A stretch of DNA of 17,113 bases from Nitrososphaerota archaeon (GCA_016126025.1 JAEFDA010000037.1:1-17113), one strand, 5' to 3'; shown: positions 1 to 7,355, numbered from the stretch's first letter. The notes: generated by a model not told the origin, from the sequence alone. A program made the numbers and translations.

Positions 1-1
1 A

Positions 2-139
2 TGCCTTAAGCTGGAGCAGCAGCGTGAGTTCCTAATCAGATCTGCTGAAAATCACGAGGTCATGGCAGCCGACATGCGCGGCAAGGCGGACTACATCTCA
101 ACCATTATCGACGCCCTTAGGCGGGATTTGGACGGCTAG
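2..139 (+). CDS. C-terminal fragment of an unrecognised protein (5' end outside window)
   Basis: Frame 2 is open from the window edge to a TAG at 137-139 and gives 45 residues ending in RRDLDG. The peptide is rich in Glu, Arg, Lys and Ala (for example EQQREFLIRSAENHEV and ADMRGKADYISTIIDALRR) and looks like an amphipathic helix or coiled coil. The other plus frame that begins with ATG at base 1 stops after two codons, so it is not the gene. I do not recognise the family. The fragment is too short to assign a role, and the start lies upstream of the window. It is followed by about 270 bp without a gene. Confidence 0.6.
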   Translation, partial: CLKLEQQREFLIRSAENHEVMAADMRGKADYISTIIDALRRDLDG

Positions 140-192
140 CGCGGCATTCAGAATACTGCCATCTCGGAACGCCCGTTCTATATGGACTGGGT

Positions 193-394
193 TTGCAAGA
201 TGGGCTGTAACGTTGACAGCGCCTGTAGCAGATAGCGCCTAGGGTGGAAACGGCGGTCCGGCGGATCAGGCATGCGGAGTGGCAACGGTGGCCAAAACTG
301 CAGAGTGGAGATGTGTGTTAGGGTAGAAACGGCGGCCGGCCGGCGGTCAGGCGCCATCTGTTACAGGCGCTGCCAACGTTACACACCATTGCAA
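193..394. repeat. Long imperfect inverted repeat element, about 200 bp
   Basis: The left arm 206-240 and right arm 349-383 are reverse complements at 32 of 35 positions. The pairing extends outward, with a small gap, to TTGCAA at 193-198 and 389-394. Between the arms a shorter motif, GGGT(G/A)GAAACGGCGG, occurs twice in direct orientation (about 241-255 and 320-334). I see no convincing ORF inside. Transcribed, it would fold into a long stem with a loop of about 108 nt. It could be a small non-autonomous mobile element, or a strong 3' structure for the flanking genes. No target-site duplication is obvious. Confidence 0.6.
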
Positions 395-413
395 GAGCAT
401 GTACGGCCTGAGT

Positions 414-1451
414 TTAGGCGCCCGCCTTGCGCGCCGGCTGTCCGCCGCGGGGCGCGGCGGGCTGGGCGATCTCGTACATCTTTTGGCGGGAGTCCCGCGG
501 TGACACCCTCCTCTTTACGTACCCCTTCTCGATTAGGCTGGCCAGTGACATGCGGACCGTGCGGTCCGGAAGCAGGGTGCGCTCGGCCAGCTTTCTCCGG
601 GAGAGTGTCCCTTCGTACTCCAGCGTCTTGAGCAGCAGCTTGGCAGAAGGGGCCATGTTGAAGAGGTCCTCGGAGAGATGGTGCCTCTTGGCCATGGCCG
701 ATATGCTGATGGTGTCCCTCCTCAGGCGCACTATCTTGGCGGGGGGATCGGACTTGGAGAAGCTGACGCTCTCCCTCACGGCCGCCCTCTCGGCGCCGTC
801 CAGCACCACCTTGCACTGCCTCCGCGAGGATATCTCGCTGACCTCCACCACGCTGCTCTGGGGTACCACCAGGGGCCGCCGCTCCACGTCCTGCGAGTTT
901 ATCGAGATTATGCCGAACACCGGCGAGCCGGCGAATATCATCGGACCGCCCGCCGACATGGCGTAGGCGGTGGACCCCAGCGGGGTGGACACGATCACGC
1001 CGTCGCTGCTGTCGTGCCAGAACTCCTCGCCGTCTATGGTGAGCAGGTACTCCATCAGCATGGCGCTCCTTGCGGAGCAGACCGTCGCGTCGTTGAGGAC
1101 TTGGTACCTGCTTGCGCCGTCCACGGTAACCTCCAGCCGGGAGATCTCGTCGGTGTCGTAGTTGGCCGTGCGCAGTCTCTCTGTGTACATGTGCACGTCC
1201 TTGACGTCCACCTGGGCTAGGAGGCCCTCGGTCTCGCCCTCGGAGACGCCCAGTACCGGTACGGAGGGGGCGTTGGTGTCCAGATAGTACTTCCGCACTC
1301 CCCTGTCGCCGCCGGGCACTATGATGCAGCCCATGGCGGGGGGGACCGACCCGGGGGGCACCTTGTCGGCCCCCTCGAGCTTCAGTGTGGAATACAGCGT
1401 GTCTACCGAGTGCGGGGCCGAGCCGTCGTCGTATATGCCCAGTCTGGTCAT
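414..1451 (-). CDS. nadK: NAD kinase with C-terminal winged-helix domain
   Basis: Predicted to phosphorylate NAD to NADP in the cytoplasm. Residues 1-255 carry the NAD kinase fold. PGGDR (46-50) stands where the family has GGDG; LNDATV (119-124) matches the NE/ND motif; residues 150-170 hold the conserved STP-x-GSTAY-x-x-SAGGP signature. After about residue 265 there is an extra module with an L..LA...LPDRTVRMSLASLIEKG helix-turn-helix and an RDSRQKMYEI wing, typical of MarR-like winged helices, then a basic Ala/Pro/Gly-rich tail. At 345 aa it is longer than a bare NAD kinase for this reason. The ATG at 1451 lies 24 nt after the stop of the upstream kinase, and an AT-rich TATA-like stretch at 1470-1481 could give it its own promoter. 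The enzyme assignment is firm. The role of the fused DNA-binding-type domain is unknown. Confidence 0.88.
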   Translation of the reverse strand: MTRLGIYDDGSAPHSVDTLYSTLKLEGADKVPPGSVPPAMGCIIVPGGDRGVRKYYLDTNAPSVPVLGVSEGETEGLLAQVDVKDVHMYTERLRTANYDTDEISRLEVTVDGASRYQVLNDATVCSARSAMLMEYLLTIDGEEFWHDSSDGVIVSTPLGSTAYAMSAGGPMIFAGSPVFGIISINSQDVERRPLVVPQSSVVEVSEISSRRQCKVVLDGAERAAVRESVSFSKSDPPAKIVRLRRDTISISAMAKRHHLSEDLFNMAPSAKLLLKTLEYEGTLSRRKLAERTLLPDRTVRMSLASLIEKGYVKRRVSPRDSRQKMYEIAQPAAPRGGQPARKAGA

Positions 1452-1475
1452 GCGGCGGTTGCCGCACGCAAAATA

Positions 1476-2336
1476 TTATGCCTTTCTGTATTCCACCAGA
1501 TTGTAGAAGTACGAGGCGTTGGTCTGGACCGCACCGCGCCGGGGTATCTTCAGCAGCCCCAGGGACTTGGTGTCCAAGGCCGCCTGGACGGCCCCGCCGG
1601 CAAAGCAGAAGGCCCAGAGCGGATCCTTCTCCCGGATCATGGTGCAGACGAAGGCTCCGCAGAGTATTGCCCCCAGGCCGGTGGTGTCGTATATCTCCTT
1701 GTTGGGAAGCCGTATGCCGTACACCATGCCCTTGTGGTACATGTCTATGCTCTTGCCGTTGGTGCGGATTACCGTCTCGACCCCCATCTTGTTCAGGGCG
1801 CGCAGCCCCGCGTCCCCTTCCTGCCCGGTGAGAGCGCTGATCTCTGCAGGGTTCACCTTCAGCGCATCGGCCCCCTCCAGGCCTGTCTGGGCGGGCGCGA
1901 TCCCTATTAGTCCGCCCTCGCCGGCCCTCCGCAGCATGCCCTGGGGGTTGAGCAGCACGTACCCCTCCTGGTCGGCCACGCACCCTGCGTCCAGCTCATG
2001 GTATATGGGGGTGATTATGACGCCGTCCTGCGGTACGCGGCGGACGTCCACCGGGTCGCACTCGTTCAGCAGGTACATGTCCCTCTTGATGCCGCTTATG
2101 CGTATCCGGAATCTGGTGGTGGGCAGCCCGGACTCGGCCCCCTCAACATCTATCCGGGGATCCGCCAAATACGCGGCGGGAAAGTCGGGTCCAAACCGGG
2201 TCTGAAGGCATACGTCTGCCCTGAACTCCCGCGCCGTCAGTCCGGAGTAGCAGGCGTCGCCCCCGGGCTGCTCGTGTACGGCGTCCTGCAGGTGCACGGT
2301 GTCGATGGCGCAGTGGGATAGGACGGTGACCCTCAT
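1476..2336 (-). CDS. PfkB-family sugar/nucleoside kinase-like protein, catalytic Asp absent
   Basis: This 286-aa protein has the ribokinase/PfkB layout: an N-terminal beta-rich substrate region with GGDACYSGLTA (25-35), LKVNPAEISALTG at 159-171, and the C-terminal ATP/anion-hole signature DTTGLGA at 217-223 followed by CGAF and FAGGAVQAAL. PfkB enzymes normally read DTTGAGD, with the last Asp as catalytic base. Here that position is Ala223 (codon GCA), so activity is uncertain. The start at 2336 was chosen because the upstream in-frame extension is a shadow of the small Zn-finger gene, and because ATGA overlaps that gene's stop, implying translational coupling. The NAD kinase gene follows 24 nt downstream. 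The substrate cannot be told from sequence. Confidence 0.82.
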   Translation of the reverse strand: MRVTVLSHCAIDTVHLQDAVHEQPGGDACYSGLTAREFRADVCLQTRFGPDFPAAYLADPRIDVEGAESGLPTTRFRIRISGIKRDMYLLNECDPVDVRRVPQDGVIITPIYHELDAGCVADQEGYVLLNPQGMLRRAGEGGLIGIAPAQTGLEGADALKVNPAEISALTGQEGDAGLRALNKMGVETVIRTNGKSIDMYHKGMVYGIRLPNKEIYDTTGLGAILCGAFVCTMIREKDPLWAFCFAGGAVQAALDTKSLGLLKIPRRGAVQTNASYFYNLVEYRKA

Positions 2337-2446
2337 CCCCTCTCGGAGTCGCGGTTTGTGTCGGTGCAGTCGGCGCACAGGATGCTGCCATTCGCCACGG
2401 TTATCTCCGCGTTGGAGGTGAAGCAGCCGTGGCACAGTCCCCTCAT
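2333..2446 (-). CDS. 37-aa four-cysteine zinc-finger microprotein
   Basis: The ATG at 2446 opens a 37-residue frame with two CxxC pairs (Cys5/Cys8 in LCHGC and Cys24/Cys27 in LCADC), which suggests one treble-clef or zinc-ribbon-like Zn site. The stop TGA overlaps the ATG of the PfkB-like gene (ATGA), the usual sign of translational coupling, and a TATA-like CAATATTAA lies about 25-30 nt upstream of the ATG. These features support a real gene despite its size. I do not recognise a named family. A role as regulator or partner of the downstream kinase is only inference. Confidence 0.68.
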   Translation of the reverse strand: MRGLCHGCFTSNAEITVANGSILCADCTDTNRDSERG

Positions 2447-2469
2447 GGAATGGGGGTGGCCGCATCCGG

Positions 2470-2500
2470 TTAATATTGTTGCCGCCCGCACGTATATGTG
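2470..2500. promoter_or_regulatory. Divergent promoter between two small zinc-finger genes
   Basis: Two AT-rich patches in GC-rich DNA face opposite genes. TTAATATTG at about 2470-2478 reads as CAATATTAA on the minus strand, about 28 nt before the ATG at 2446. CGTATATGT at 2491-2499 lies about 26 nt before the plus-strand ATG at 2521. Both spacings fit archaeal TATA boxes driving leaderless or nearly leaderless mRNAs. Confidence 0.45.
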
Positions 2501-2520
2501 GGAACGGCCGCCGCATGTGG

Positions 2521-2691
2521 ATGCGGATTAGGTGCTCGCTGTGCGGCATGACGTTTGACGATGCCGATCCGCTCATACCCCACAAAAAGAGGCGGCACGA
2601 ATCCTGGCACGACCCCTCCACAGCATACCGCCGGAACGCGATCCGGGGAAGCATGTCGTGGATCCCGTTGGGGAATGATCCTGAAAAATGA
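2521..2691 (+). CDS. 56-aa C2H2 zinc-finger protein
   Basis: The frame starting at ATG 2521 begins MRIRCSLCGMTF and contains Cys5-x2-Cys8-x12-His21-x4-His26, an exact match to the classical C2H2 spacing. A further His30 and a short basic tail follow. An in-frame ATG at 2515 is possible, but 2521 sits at the better distance from the TATA-like CGTATATGT. Small single-finger proteins are common in archaea and are thought to bind nucleic acid or protein partners. The gene diverges from the four-Cys microprotein gene and converges on radA, with 8 nt between the two stop codons. The target is unknown. Confidence 0.72.
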   Translation: MRIRCSLCGMTFDDADPLIPHKKRRHESWHDPSTAYRRNAIRGSMSWIPLGNDPEK

Positions 2692-2695
2692 AAAA
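2684..2695 (-). terminator. T-rich terminator of radA
   Basis: Just past the radA stop, the minus strand reads TTTTT, CA, TTTTT. Archaeal RNA polymerase commonly stops at such T runs. The signal lies inside the end of the convergent C2H2 gene. Confidence 0.5.
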
Positions 2696-2699
2696 TGGG

Positions 2700-3758
2700 C
2701 TAGTTGCCCGCGTCGGTGGCCCCTGCATCGGCCGCGTCCTCCGTGTCGTTGGCGGGTGGGGCCGCGCCGGCCTTCTTCTTGATCTTCTTGGCCTTTGGAT
2801 CCTCGGGGTCGATGACACCCGCCTCGCCGATGCCGAAGATGACCTCCTCCTCGGGGTGGTGCGGACTGTCGACCATCCGGGCTATCCTCTTCTTGCCGGA
2901 CTTTTTGAAGTAGATCCGATAGGTACTGGTGTGCGCCACCACGTTGCCTCCTATGGGCTTTGTGGGATCGCCGAAGAAGACGTCCGGGGAGGACATGACC
3001 TGGTTGGTGGCGACGGCGGCGCAGTTGTACGTCTCGGCTATGCGGGCCAGAAGGTGGACGAAGTGGTTGAGCCTCTGCTGCCTCTCGGAGAGGGTGCCCC
3101 GTCCCAGGTACTCGGACCTGAAGAGGCCCACCGCCGAGTCGGCTACCAGCAGCTTTATGTTGCTCTCTCTGATTATGGCGCCAGCCTCCTCTAGTATCAG
3201 GACTTGGTGGGAGCTGTTGTAGGCCCTAGCCACCACTATGTTGTCCAGTACCCTTTGGGGATCCATGCCGTTGGCCTTGGCGATGGAGACGATCCTCTCG
3301 GGCCGGAACGTGTTCTCGGAGTCTATGTACAGGACTCCTCCCTCCAGTCCGCCCTCTTCTTGGCTCTTCTGCACCATGACGCAGAGGGTGTGGCAGAACT
3401 GCGTCTTGCCGCACCCGAACTCGCCGTATACCTCGGTGAGGGCCTGCGTCTCGACCCCGCCGTCAAAGAGGGTGTCGAGGCACTCGGTTCCGGTGCTGAT
3501 CTTCCCTATCTCCTGCCGGCGCTTGTAGATGTCAGCGGCGCTGACAAAGTCCTTGGCTAGGACGCCCCCGTCGGCCAGGAACTGCCTCGCCTTGTTGACC
3601 AGCCTCTCGGTGGAGTCCTTCTCCATGCCCGTTATGTCGGAGATCTCCACGGGTCCCCGCACAATCAGATCCATCAAGTTGTGTACTCCAGCATCGCTCA
3701 GCTTCCGGGCGGTCACCGGTCCGACGCCTTCCAGACTGTCTAGTCTTATGTCATCCAT
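2700..3758 (-). CDS. radA: DNA repair and recombination recombinase RadA
   Basis: This is the archaeal RecA/Rad51 orthologue, which forms filaments on single-stranded DNA and catalyses homologous pairing. Residues 1-60 form the helix-hairpin-helix DNA-binding domain (LEGVGPVTARKL). FVSA at 71-74 is the FxxA polymerisation motif linking subunits. The ATPase core has Walker A GEFGCGKT (112-119) and Walker B LLVAD (203-207), and the L2 region lies near residues 255-275. The 352-aa length is slightly above the usual 320-350 because of a charged Lys-, then Asp/Ala-rich tail after about residue 318. The ATG at 3758 lies about 28 nt after a TATA box. The gene has its own promoter and terminator, so it is probably monocistronic. 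Confidence 0.96.
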   Translation of the reverse strand: MDDIRLDSLEGVGPVTARKLSDAGVHNLMDLIVRGPVEISDITGMEKDSTERLVNKARQFLADGGVLAKDFVSAADIYKRRQEIGKISTGTECLDTLFDGGVETQALTEVYGEFGCGKTQFCHTLCVMVQKSQEEGGLEGGVLYIDSENTFRPERIVSIAKANGMDPQRVLDNIVVARAYNSSHQVLILEEAGAIIRESNIKLLVADSAVGLFRSEYLGRGTLSERQQRLNHFVHLLARIAETYNCAAVATNQVMSSPDVFFGDPTKPIGGNVVAHTSTYRIYFKKSGKKRIARMVDSPHHPEEEVIFGIGEAGVIDPEDPKAKKIKKKAGAAPPANDTEDAADAGATDAGN

Positions 3759-3780
3759 TGCTTGGTGTACGGTACATTAA

Positions 3781-3790
3781 CCATATAAAC
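3781..3790 (-). promoter_or_regulatory. radA TATA box
   Basis: The minus strand reads GTTTATATGG, centred about 28 nt upstream of the radA ATG. This is a textbook archaeal box A and implies a leaderless or very short-leader mRNA. It lies in an AT-rich patch of otherwise GC-rich DNA. Confidence 0.65.
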
Positions 3791-3869
3791 CTTGCACTTT
3801 GGTGTGTTGGTACCAATAATCCCGGCTGGTTCCCCGAGAGACCGCGCGCCGTATATCGGCTCCGTCGCC

Positions 3870-3878
3870 GTTATAAGC
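3870..3878 (+). promoter_or_regulatory. TATA box of the 7-TM protein gene
   Basis: GTTATAAGC is centred 22 nt before the TTG at 3895 and 28 nt before the TTG at 3901. The longer distance is the more usual for a leaderless start, so the second TTG may be the true one. Confidence 0.5.
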
Positions 3879-3894
3879 GCCCGCCCGCGCCCAA

Positions 3895-4545
3895 TTGCGG
3901 TTGGAAGCGTATCTGGAACTGGCCCTGAACGTGGCCGGCTTTGCAGTGGGCCTGTGCATAGGCGTGATGTCGGCCATCGGGTACAGGAACACGGCCAGCC
4001 CCACACTGTTGCGGCTGTCGATGGCGTTCATATCGATAAGCGCCGGGTTTCTGGCGGTGTGGGTGGGGTATGCCTTGGAGCTGCTGCCCTCGGGCCCCGG
4101 AAGGCCTGGATGGTGGCTGGAGACGCTGGGCGTGGGGGTGCAGACCCTGGGCTACTTCTTCATAGCGTTCTCGCACGGCCTCAAGTCGTTCTTCCCCAAG
4201 TCCCGCTATTTGCGGGGGGTGGGGGTGTTCCCGCTGTTCTTGGTCTCGACGGTGCAGCTGAACCACATACTGCGCTCGGTGTCGTTCATACTGCTGGTGT
4301 ATGCGGCCATCGAGACCATCCTCTCGTACGTGGAGAGCCGCAACCGGGGGGCGGTCTCGGTGGCCGCCGGCTTGGCGATGCTGGCCCTGGGCGAGTTTCT
4401 GGGCTGGTACTCGGCGGTGTTCCCCGAGTCGCTGCTGTACCCAGTCTCGCTGGTGATCAAGATCGCCGGGCTGGTGGCACTCTTCCTGCCGGTGAGCCGC
4501 ATACCCTTCCGGCGCATACGCTTCGATCCCGGCCCGGCCGGGTAA
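3895..4545 (+). CDS. Seven-transmembrane integral membrane protein, unknown function
   Basis: This 216-aa protein is strongly hydrophobic, with about seven predicted membrane helices near residues 6-26, 39-60, 78-96, 107-122, 125-143, 153-173 and 180-200, and a basic C-terminal end (RIPFRRIRF). Few charged residues lie inside the helices; Glu153-region and His pairs (FSHGL, LNHIL) are visible but form no motif I can name. The start is a TTG, at 3895 or six bases later at 3901; no ATG lies near the promoter. A winged-helix gene follows on the same strand about 70 nt downstream. I do not recognise the family beyond a general resemblance to archaeal seven-helix membrane proteins, and a sensor or transport role would be a guess. 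Confidence 0.72.
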   Translation: MRLEAYLELALNVAGFAVGLCIGVMSAIGYRNTASPTLLRLSMAFISISAGFLAVWVGYALELLPSGPGRPGWWLETLGVGVQTLGYFFIAFSHGLKSFFPKSRYLRGVGVFPLFLVSTVQLNHILRSVSFILLVYAAIETILSYVESRNRGAVSVAAGLAMLALGEFLGWYSAVFPESLLYPVSLVIKIAGLVALFLPVSRIPFRRIRFDPGPAG

Positions 4546-4616
4546 GATCACTTTGATGCTTTGGTGCATCCAAATTGATATTGCCTGATACATACATCCA
4601 CTGTCATGCCGGTGTG

Positions 4617-4874
4617 ATGGCAGTTTACCGCACCCGGGTGCGCCTCATAGGGGAGATAATGTCGTACGCCGAGGCGGGCGCGTCGGTGTCGGACATGGCC
4701 CGGCAGGCGGGCGCCTCGTACTGCCGGGTGTCCGACCTGCTGAGGACCCTGGTGTGTCAAGGGCTGGTGGAGCAGGCCGGGGGGACGTACAGGATCAGCT
4801 CCCGGGGACGGGACTTTCTGCGGGAGTACCAGACGTTCCGGAGATACTCGGAGAGTATCGGTATGACTGTCTGA
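4617..4874 (+). CDS. Winged helix-turn-helix protein, HTH_45-like
   Basis: Read from ATG 4617 the product is 85 aa and matches the small archaeal winged-helix family PF14947 by eye: RTRVRLIGEIM (helix 1), VSDMARQAGASYCRVSDLLRTLVCQGLV (helix-turn-helix), GGTYRISSRGRDFL (wing) and a final helix EYQTFRRYSESIG. A longer frame from 4575 exists, but its extra residues (ILPDTYIHCHAGV) do not look like the family. A GATACATAC stretch at 4587-4595 lies about 26 nt before the chosen start. It probably binds DNA. The neighbouring membrane-protein gene or its own promoter are natural candidate targets, but this is inference. The stop lies 8 nt from the convergent Zn-ribbon gene. Confidence 0.75.
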   Translation: MAVYRTRVRLIGEIMSYAEAGASVSDMARQAGASYCRVSDLLRTLVCQGLVEQAGGTYRISSRGRDFLREYQTFRRYSESIGMTV

Positions 4875-4882
4875 GGCTGCCC

Positions 4883-5128
4883 TTATGCGCCGGAGCCGCC
4901 GCACTGGGGGCACTCGGCTCCGGTTATGGCCGAGCCGCACTCGGCGCAGATACCCCTGCCGATCTCTGAGAGTATGTCGCGCTGCCGCCGCTCGCTGTAC
5001 CACTTTATGCCGAAGAAGACGGCCGCCGCTATGGCGATGGCATACACGGGCAAGACGAAGGGCAGCAGTCCTACTGCCAGCAGGCCCACGCCGGCCACCA
5101 GTACGCTGTCCCTCCTCTCGAACCTCAA
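4883..5128 (-). CDS. Small membrane protein with C-terminal zinc ribbon
   Basis: This 81-aa protein has two adjacent hydrophobic helices (about 9-27 and 28-43), a charged linker (KWYSERRQRDILSEIGRG) and a C-terminal Zn ribbon with CAEC (61-64) and CPQC (73-76). With two TM helices both termini would lie on the same side, probably the cytoplasm. The start is a TTG at 5128: the nearest ATG (5135) is in another frame, and an in-frame stop lies upstream at 5153-5155. A TTTAA patch about 27 nt upstream could be its TATA box. Such short membrane Zn-ribbon proteins are widespread in archaea and have no known function. Confidence 0.68.
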   Translation of the reverse strand: MRFERRDSVLVAGVGLLAVGLLPFVLPVYAIAIAAAVFFGIKWYSERRQRDILSEIGRGICAECGSAITGAECPQCGGSGA

Positions 5129-5288
5129 CGGACATGGGGATGGCCTTCTCCGTTAAATGTGTGGGGCTCGGCCGTCAATCCATCTCACCTGATCGTCACT
5201 CTAACTCCTCCTCATCGCCCCGCCGTGCGGCGGGCCGCCCGGGTATTTGTGGGGCGCGGCCCGGGCGTGGCGGGGATGCGCATTTGGG

Positions 5289-5298
5289 TTTATATTTA
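5289..5298 (+). promoter_or_regulatory. TATA box of the pyrophosphatase gene
   Basis: TTTATATTTA is centred about 32 nt upstream of the ATG at 5325, a good archaeal box A. It implies a very short leader. Confidence 0.6.
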
Positions 5299-5324
5299 CG
5301 CGTTCGGCCCCCGAACCCGCCTTG

Positions 5325-7355
5325 ATGCCGGAACTGCTGCCCATAGGAGCTGGCGTCGCGTCGATACTGGTGGCCGCCGGCCTGACGGCGTGGATTACCC
5401 GGCAAGACCCCGGCACCCCGCAGATGATGGAGATATCCGAGGCGGTGCGGGTGGGCGCCGCCGCATTCCTGAGGCGGGAGATGAAGATCATCGTGCCGGT
5501 GGCCATAGGACTAGCCGTCGTGATAGGCGCGTTTCTGGAGATCTCCAACGGGATAGCGTTTGCGGTGGGCGCGGCGCTCTCTGCGGTGGCCGGCCTCATA
5601 TCCCTGAAGATAACCGTAAAGGCCGCCGTCAGGGCGGCCAACCTGAGCGGCCAGGGGCTGGGCAGCACGTTTGTAATGGCGTTCCGGGGCGGGGCCACCG
5701 TCGGCCTGGCCGTACCCGCCATGGCGCTGCTGGCGATAGCCGGCCTGTACATGCTGTATCCAGACCCCATCACGATAGCGGGGGTGGGCATAGGCGCCAG
5801 CCTCATAGCGCTCTTCATCCGTATAGGGGGCGGCATATTTACCAAGGCCGCCGACATGGGCGCCGACCTGGTGGGCAAGGTGGAGGCCAACATCCCCGAG
5901 GACGACCCGCGCAACCCCGCCACCATAGCGGACAACGTGGGAGACAACGTCGGGGACGCGGCGGGCATGGGCTCGGACGTCTACGAGTCGTACATAGTCA
6001 CCATACTGGCGTCGCTGCTGATAGCGGCGCTCATAGGGGCCCCGGACCTCTTCCTGTATCCGATACTGGTGGGGGCCTCGGGCATGATAGCATCCATAAT
6101 CGGCGTGGTGATAGTGCGGGGCCGCAACATTACCGACGTGATGGCCCCGCTCAATCGCTCGTTCTACGTGGCCGCGGCCATAGCCATAGCCCTGAACTAT
6201 GTGTTCGTGACGCAGTTCGTGGAGGGGGAGGCCGCCTATGCCCTGTTCGGCTCCACCGTGATAGGGGTGCTGCTGGTTCCGGTGATACAGAAGATAACCG
6301 ACCGCTACACCAGCTACAAGTTTGGCCCCGTCAACGAGATCGCCGACTCGGCCAAGTGGGGGTACGCCTCGCTCACCCTGATGGGGATAATCAAGGGGCT
6401 GCAGTCGACCGGCCCGTTCATGATTGCCCTGGTGACCGCCATAATCATCTCGTATGCGATATCTTCTGCGGCGGCGCCGGAGGGGGCCGACCCGGTCCTG
6501 TATGGCATATTCGGGACGTCCCTGACGGCCATGGCCATGCTGAGCCTGGCGGGGATAGTGCTGAGCATAGACGCGTTCGGACCCATAGCCGACAACGCCG
6601 GGGGGATAGTGGAGATGACCGGAATGGGCGAGGAGAACCGCAAGGTCACCGACGAGATAGACGCGGTGGGGAACACCACCAAGGCCGTCACCAAGGGGTT
6701 TGCCATAGCCAGCGCCGCCTTGGCGGCCCTGGCCATGATACAGGCCTTCCAGTTCGAGGCGGCCCACGTCTTCGAGGGCATGCTGGCCTTGGACTATTCG
6801 CTGACCAACCCCGCCGTGGTCATAGGGCTGATAGTGGGAGGCCTGCTGCCCTTTATAATCACCGGGCAGCTCATAAACGGCGTCTCGCGGGCGGCCGGCA
6901 AGATGGTCGACGAGGTGCGCCGCCAGTTCAAGGAGAGTCCGGGCATACTCACCGGCGAGGCAAAGCCCGACTATGCCAGGTGCGTGGACATCGCCACGGT
7001 GGCCTCGATACGGGAGCTGTGGAAGTCCGCCGTCATAGCCATCATATCTCCTATAGTGCTGGGCGTGCTGATGGGCCCCACCGCGGTGGCCGGCCTGCTG
7101 ATGGGCTCGGTGGTCACGGGCATATTCTTGGCGTACCACTTGGCCAACACGGGCGGCGCCTGGGACAACGCCAAGAAGCTGGTGGAGATGCGCGGCGAGA
7201 AGGGCAGCGAGCAGCACAAGGTGGCAGTGGTGGGTGACATCATAGGCGACCCCTACAAGGACACCGCCGGCCCGGCCCTGAACACGGTGATAAAGCTGCT
7301 CAATACGGTGGCGATAGTGTTCGTCTCCGCCTTCGTGGCGGTGCTGGTGCTGTGA
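5325..7355 (+). CDS. hppA: Membrane-bound proton-translocating pyrophosphatase, K+-independent type
   Basis: Hydrolyses PPi and pumps H+ across the cytoplasmic membrane, recovering energy from biosynthetic pyrophosphate. From ATG 5325 the product is 676 aa, the usual family length, with about 16 hydrophobic helices. The PPi-binding loop is intact: KAADMGADLVGKVE (174-187), DDPRNPATIADNVGDNVGD (193-211) and the late DNAKKLVE (614-621) and GDPYKDTAGP (641-650) motifs. The segment GNTTKAVTKG (449-458) has Lys453 and Thr456, where K+-dependent enzymes have Ala and usually Gly or Ala; the Lys/Thr pair marks the K+-independent H+ pumps. The upstream in-frame extension to 5247 is poor in family similarity, and the TATA box lies inside it, so 5325 is preferred. 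The gene appears monocistronic. Confidence 0.96.
   Translation: MPELLPIGAGVASILVAAGLTAWITRQDPGTPQMMEISEAVRVGAAAFLRREMKIIVPVAIGLAVVIGAFLEISNGIAFAVGAALSAVAGLISLKITVKAAVRAANLSGQGLGSTFVMAFRGGATVGLAVPAMALLAIAGLYMLYPDPITIAGVGIGASLIALFIRIGGGIFTKAADMGADLVGKVEANIPEDDPRNPATIADNVGDNVGDAAGMGSDVYESYIVTILASLLIAALIGAPDLFLYPILVGASGMIASIIGVVIVRGRNITDVMAPLNRSFYVAAAIAIALNYVFVTQFVEGEAAYALFGSTVIGVLLVPVIQKITDRYTSYKFGPVNEIADSAKWGYASLTLMGIIKGLQSTGPFMIALVTAIIISYAISSAAAPEGADPVLYGIFGTSLTAMAMLSLAGIVLSIDAFGPIADNAGGIVEMTGMGEENRKVTDEIDAVGNTTKAVTKGFAIASAALAALAMIQAFQFEAAHVFEGMLALDYSLTNPAVVIGLIVGGLLPFIITGQLINGVSRAAGKMVDEVRRQFKESPGILTGEAKPDYARCVDIATVASIRELWKSAVIAIISPIVLGVLMGPTAVAGLLMGSVVTGIFLAYHLANTGGAWDNAKKLVEMRGEKGSEQHKVAVVGDIIGDPYKDTAGPALNTVIKLLNTVAIVFVSAFVAVLVL

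Noticed and set aside
379..1983. 534-codon minus-strand frame across nadK and the PfkB-like gene
   Set aside because: Arg/Gly/His/Pro-rich low-complexity translation, an out-of-frame shadow of two clearly recognised genes in GC-rich DNA.
5159..7237. 692-codon plus frame overlapping the pyrophosphatase gene
   Set aside because: Composition is Arg/Gly/His repeats from reading the same GC-rich gene one base out of frame.
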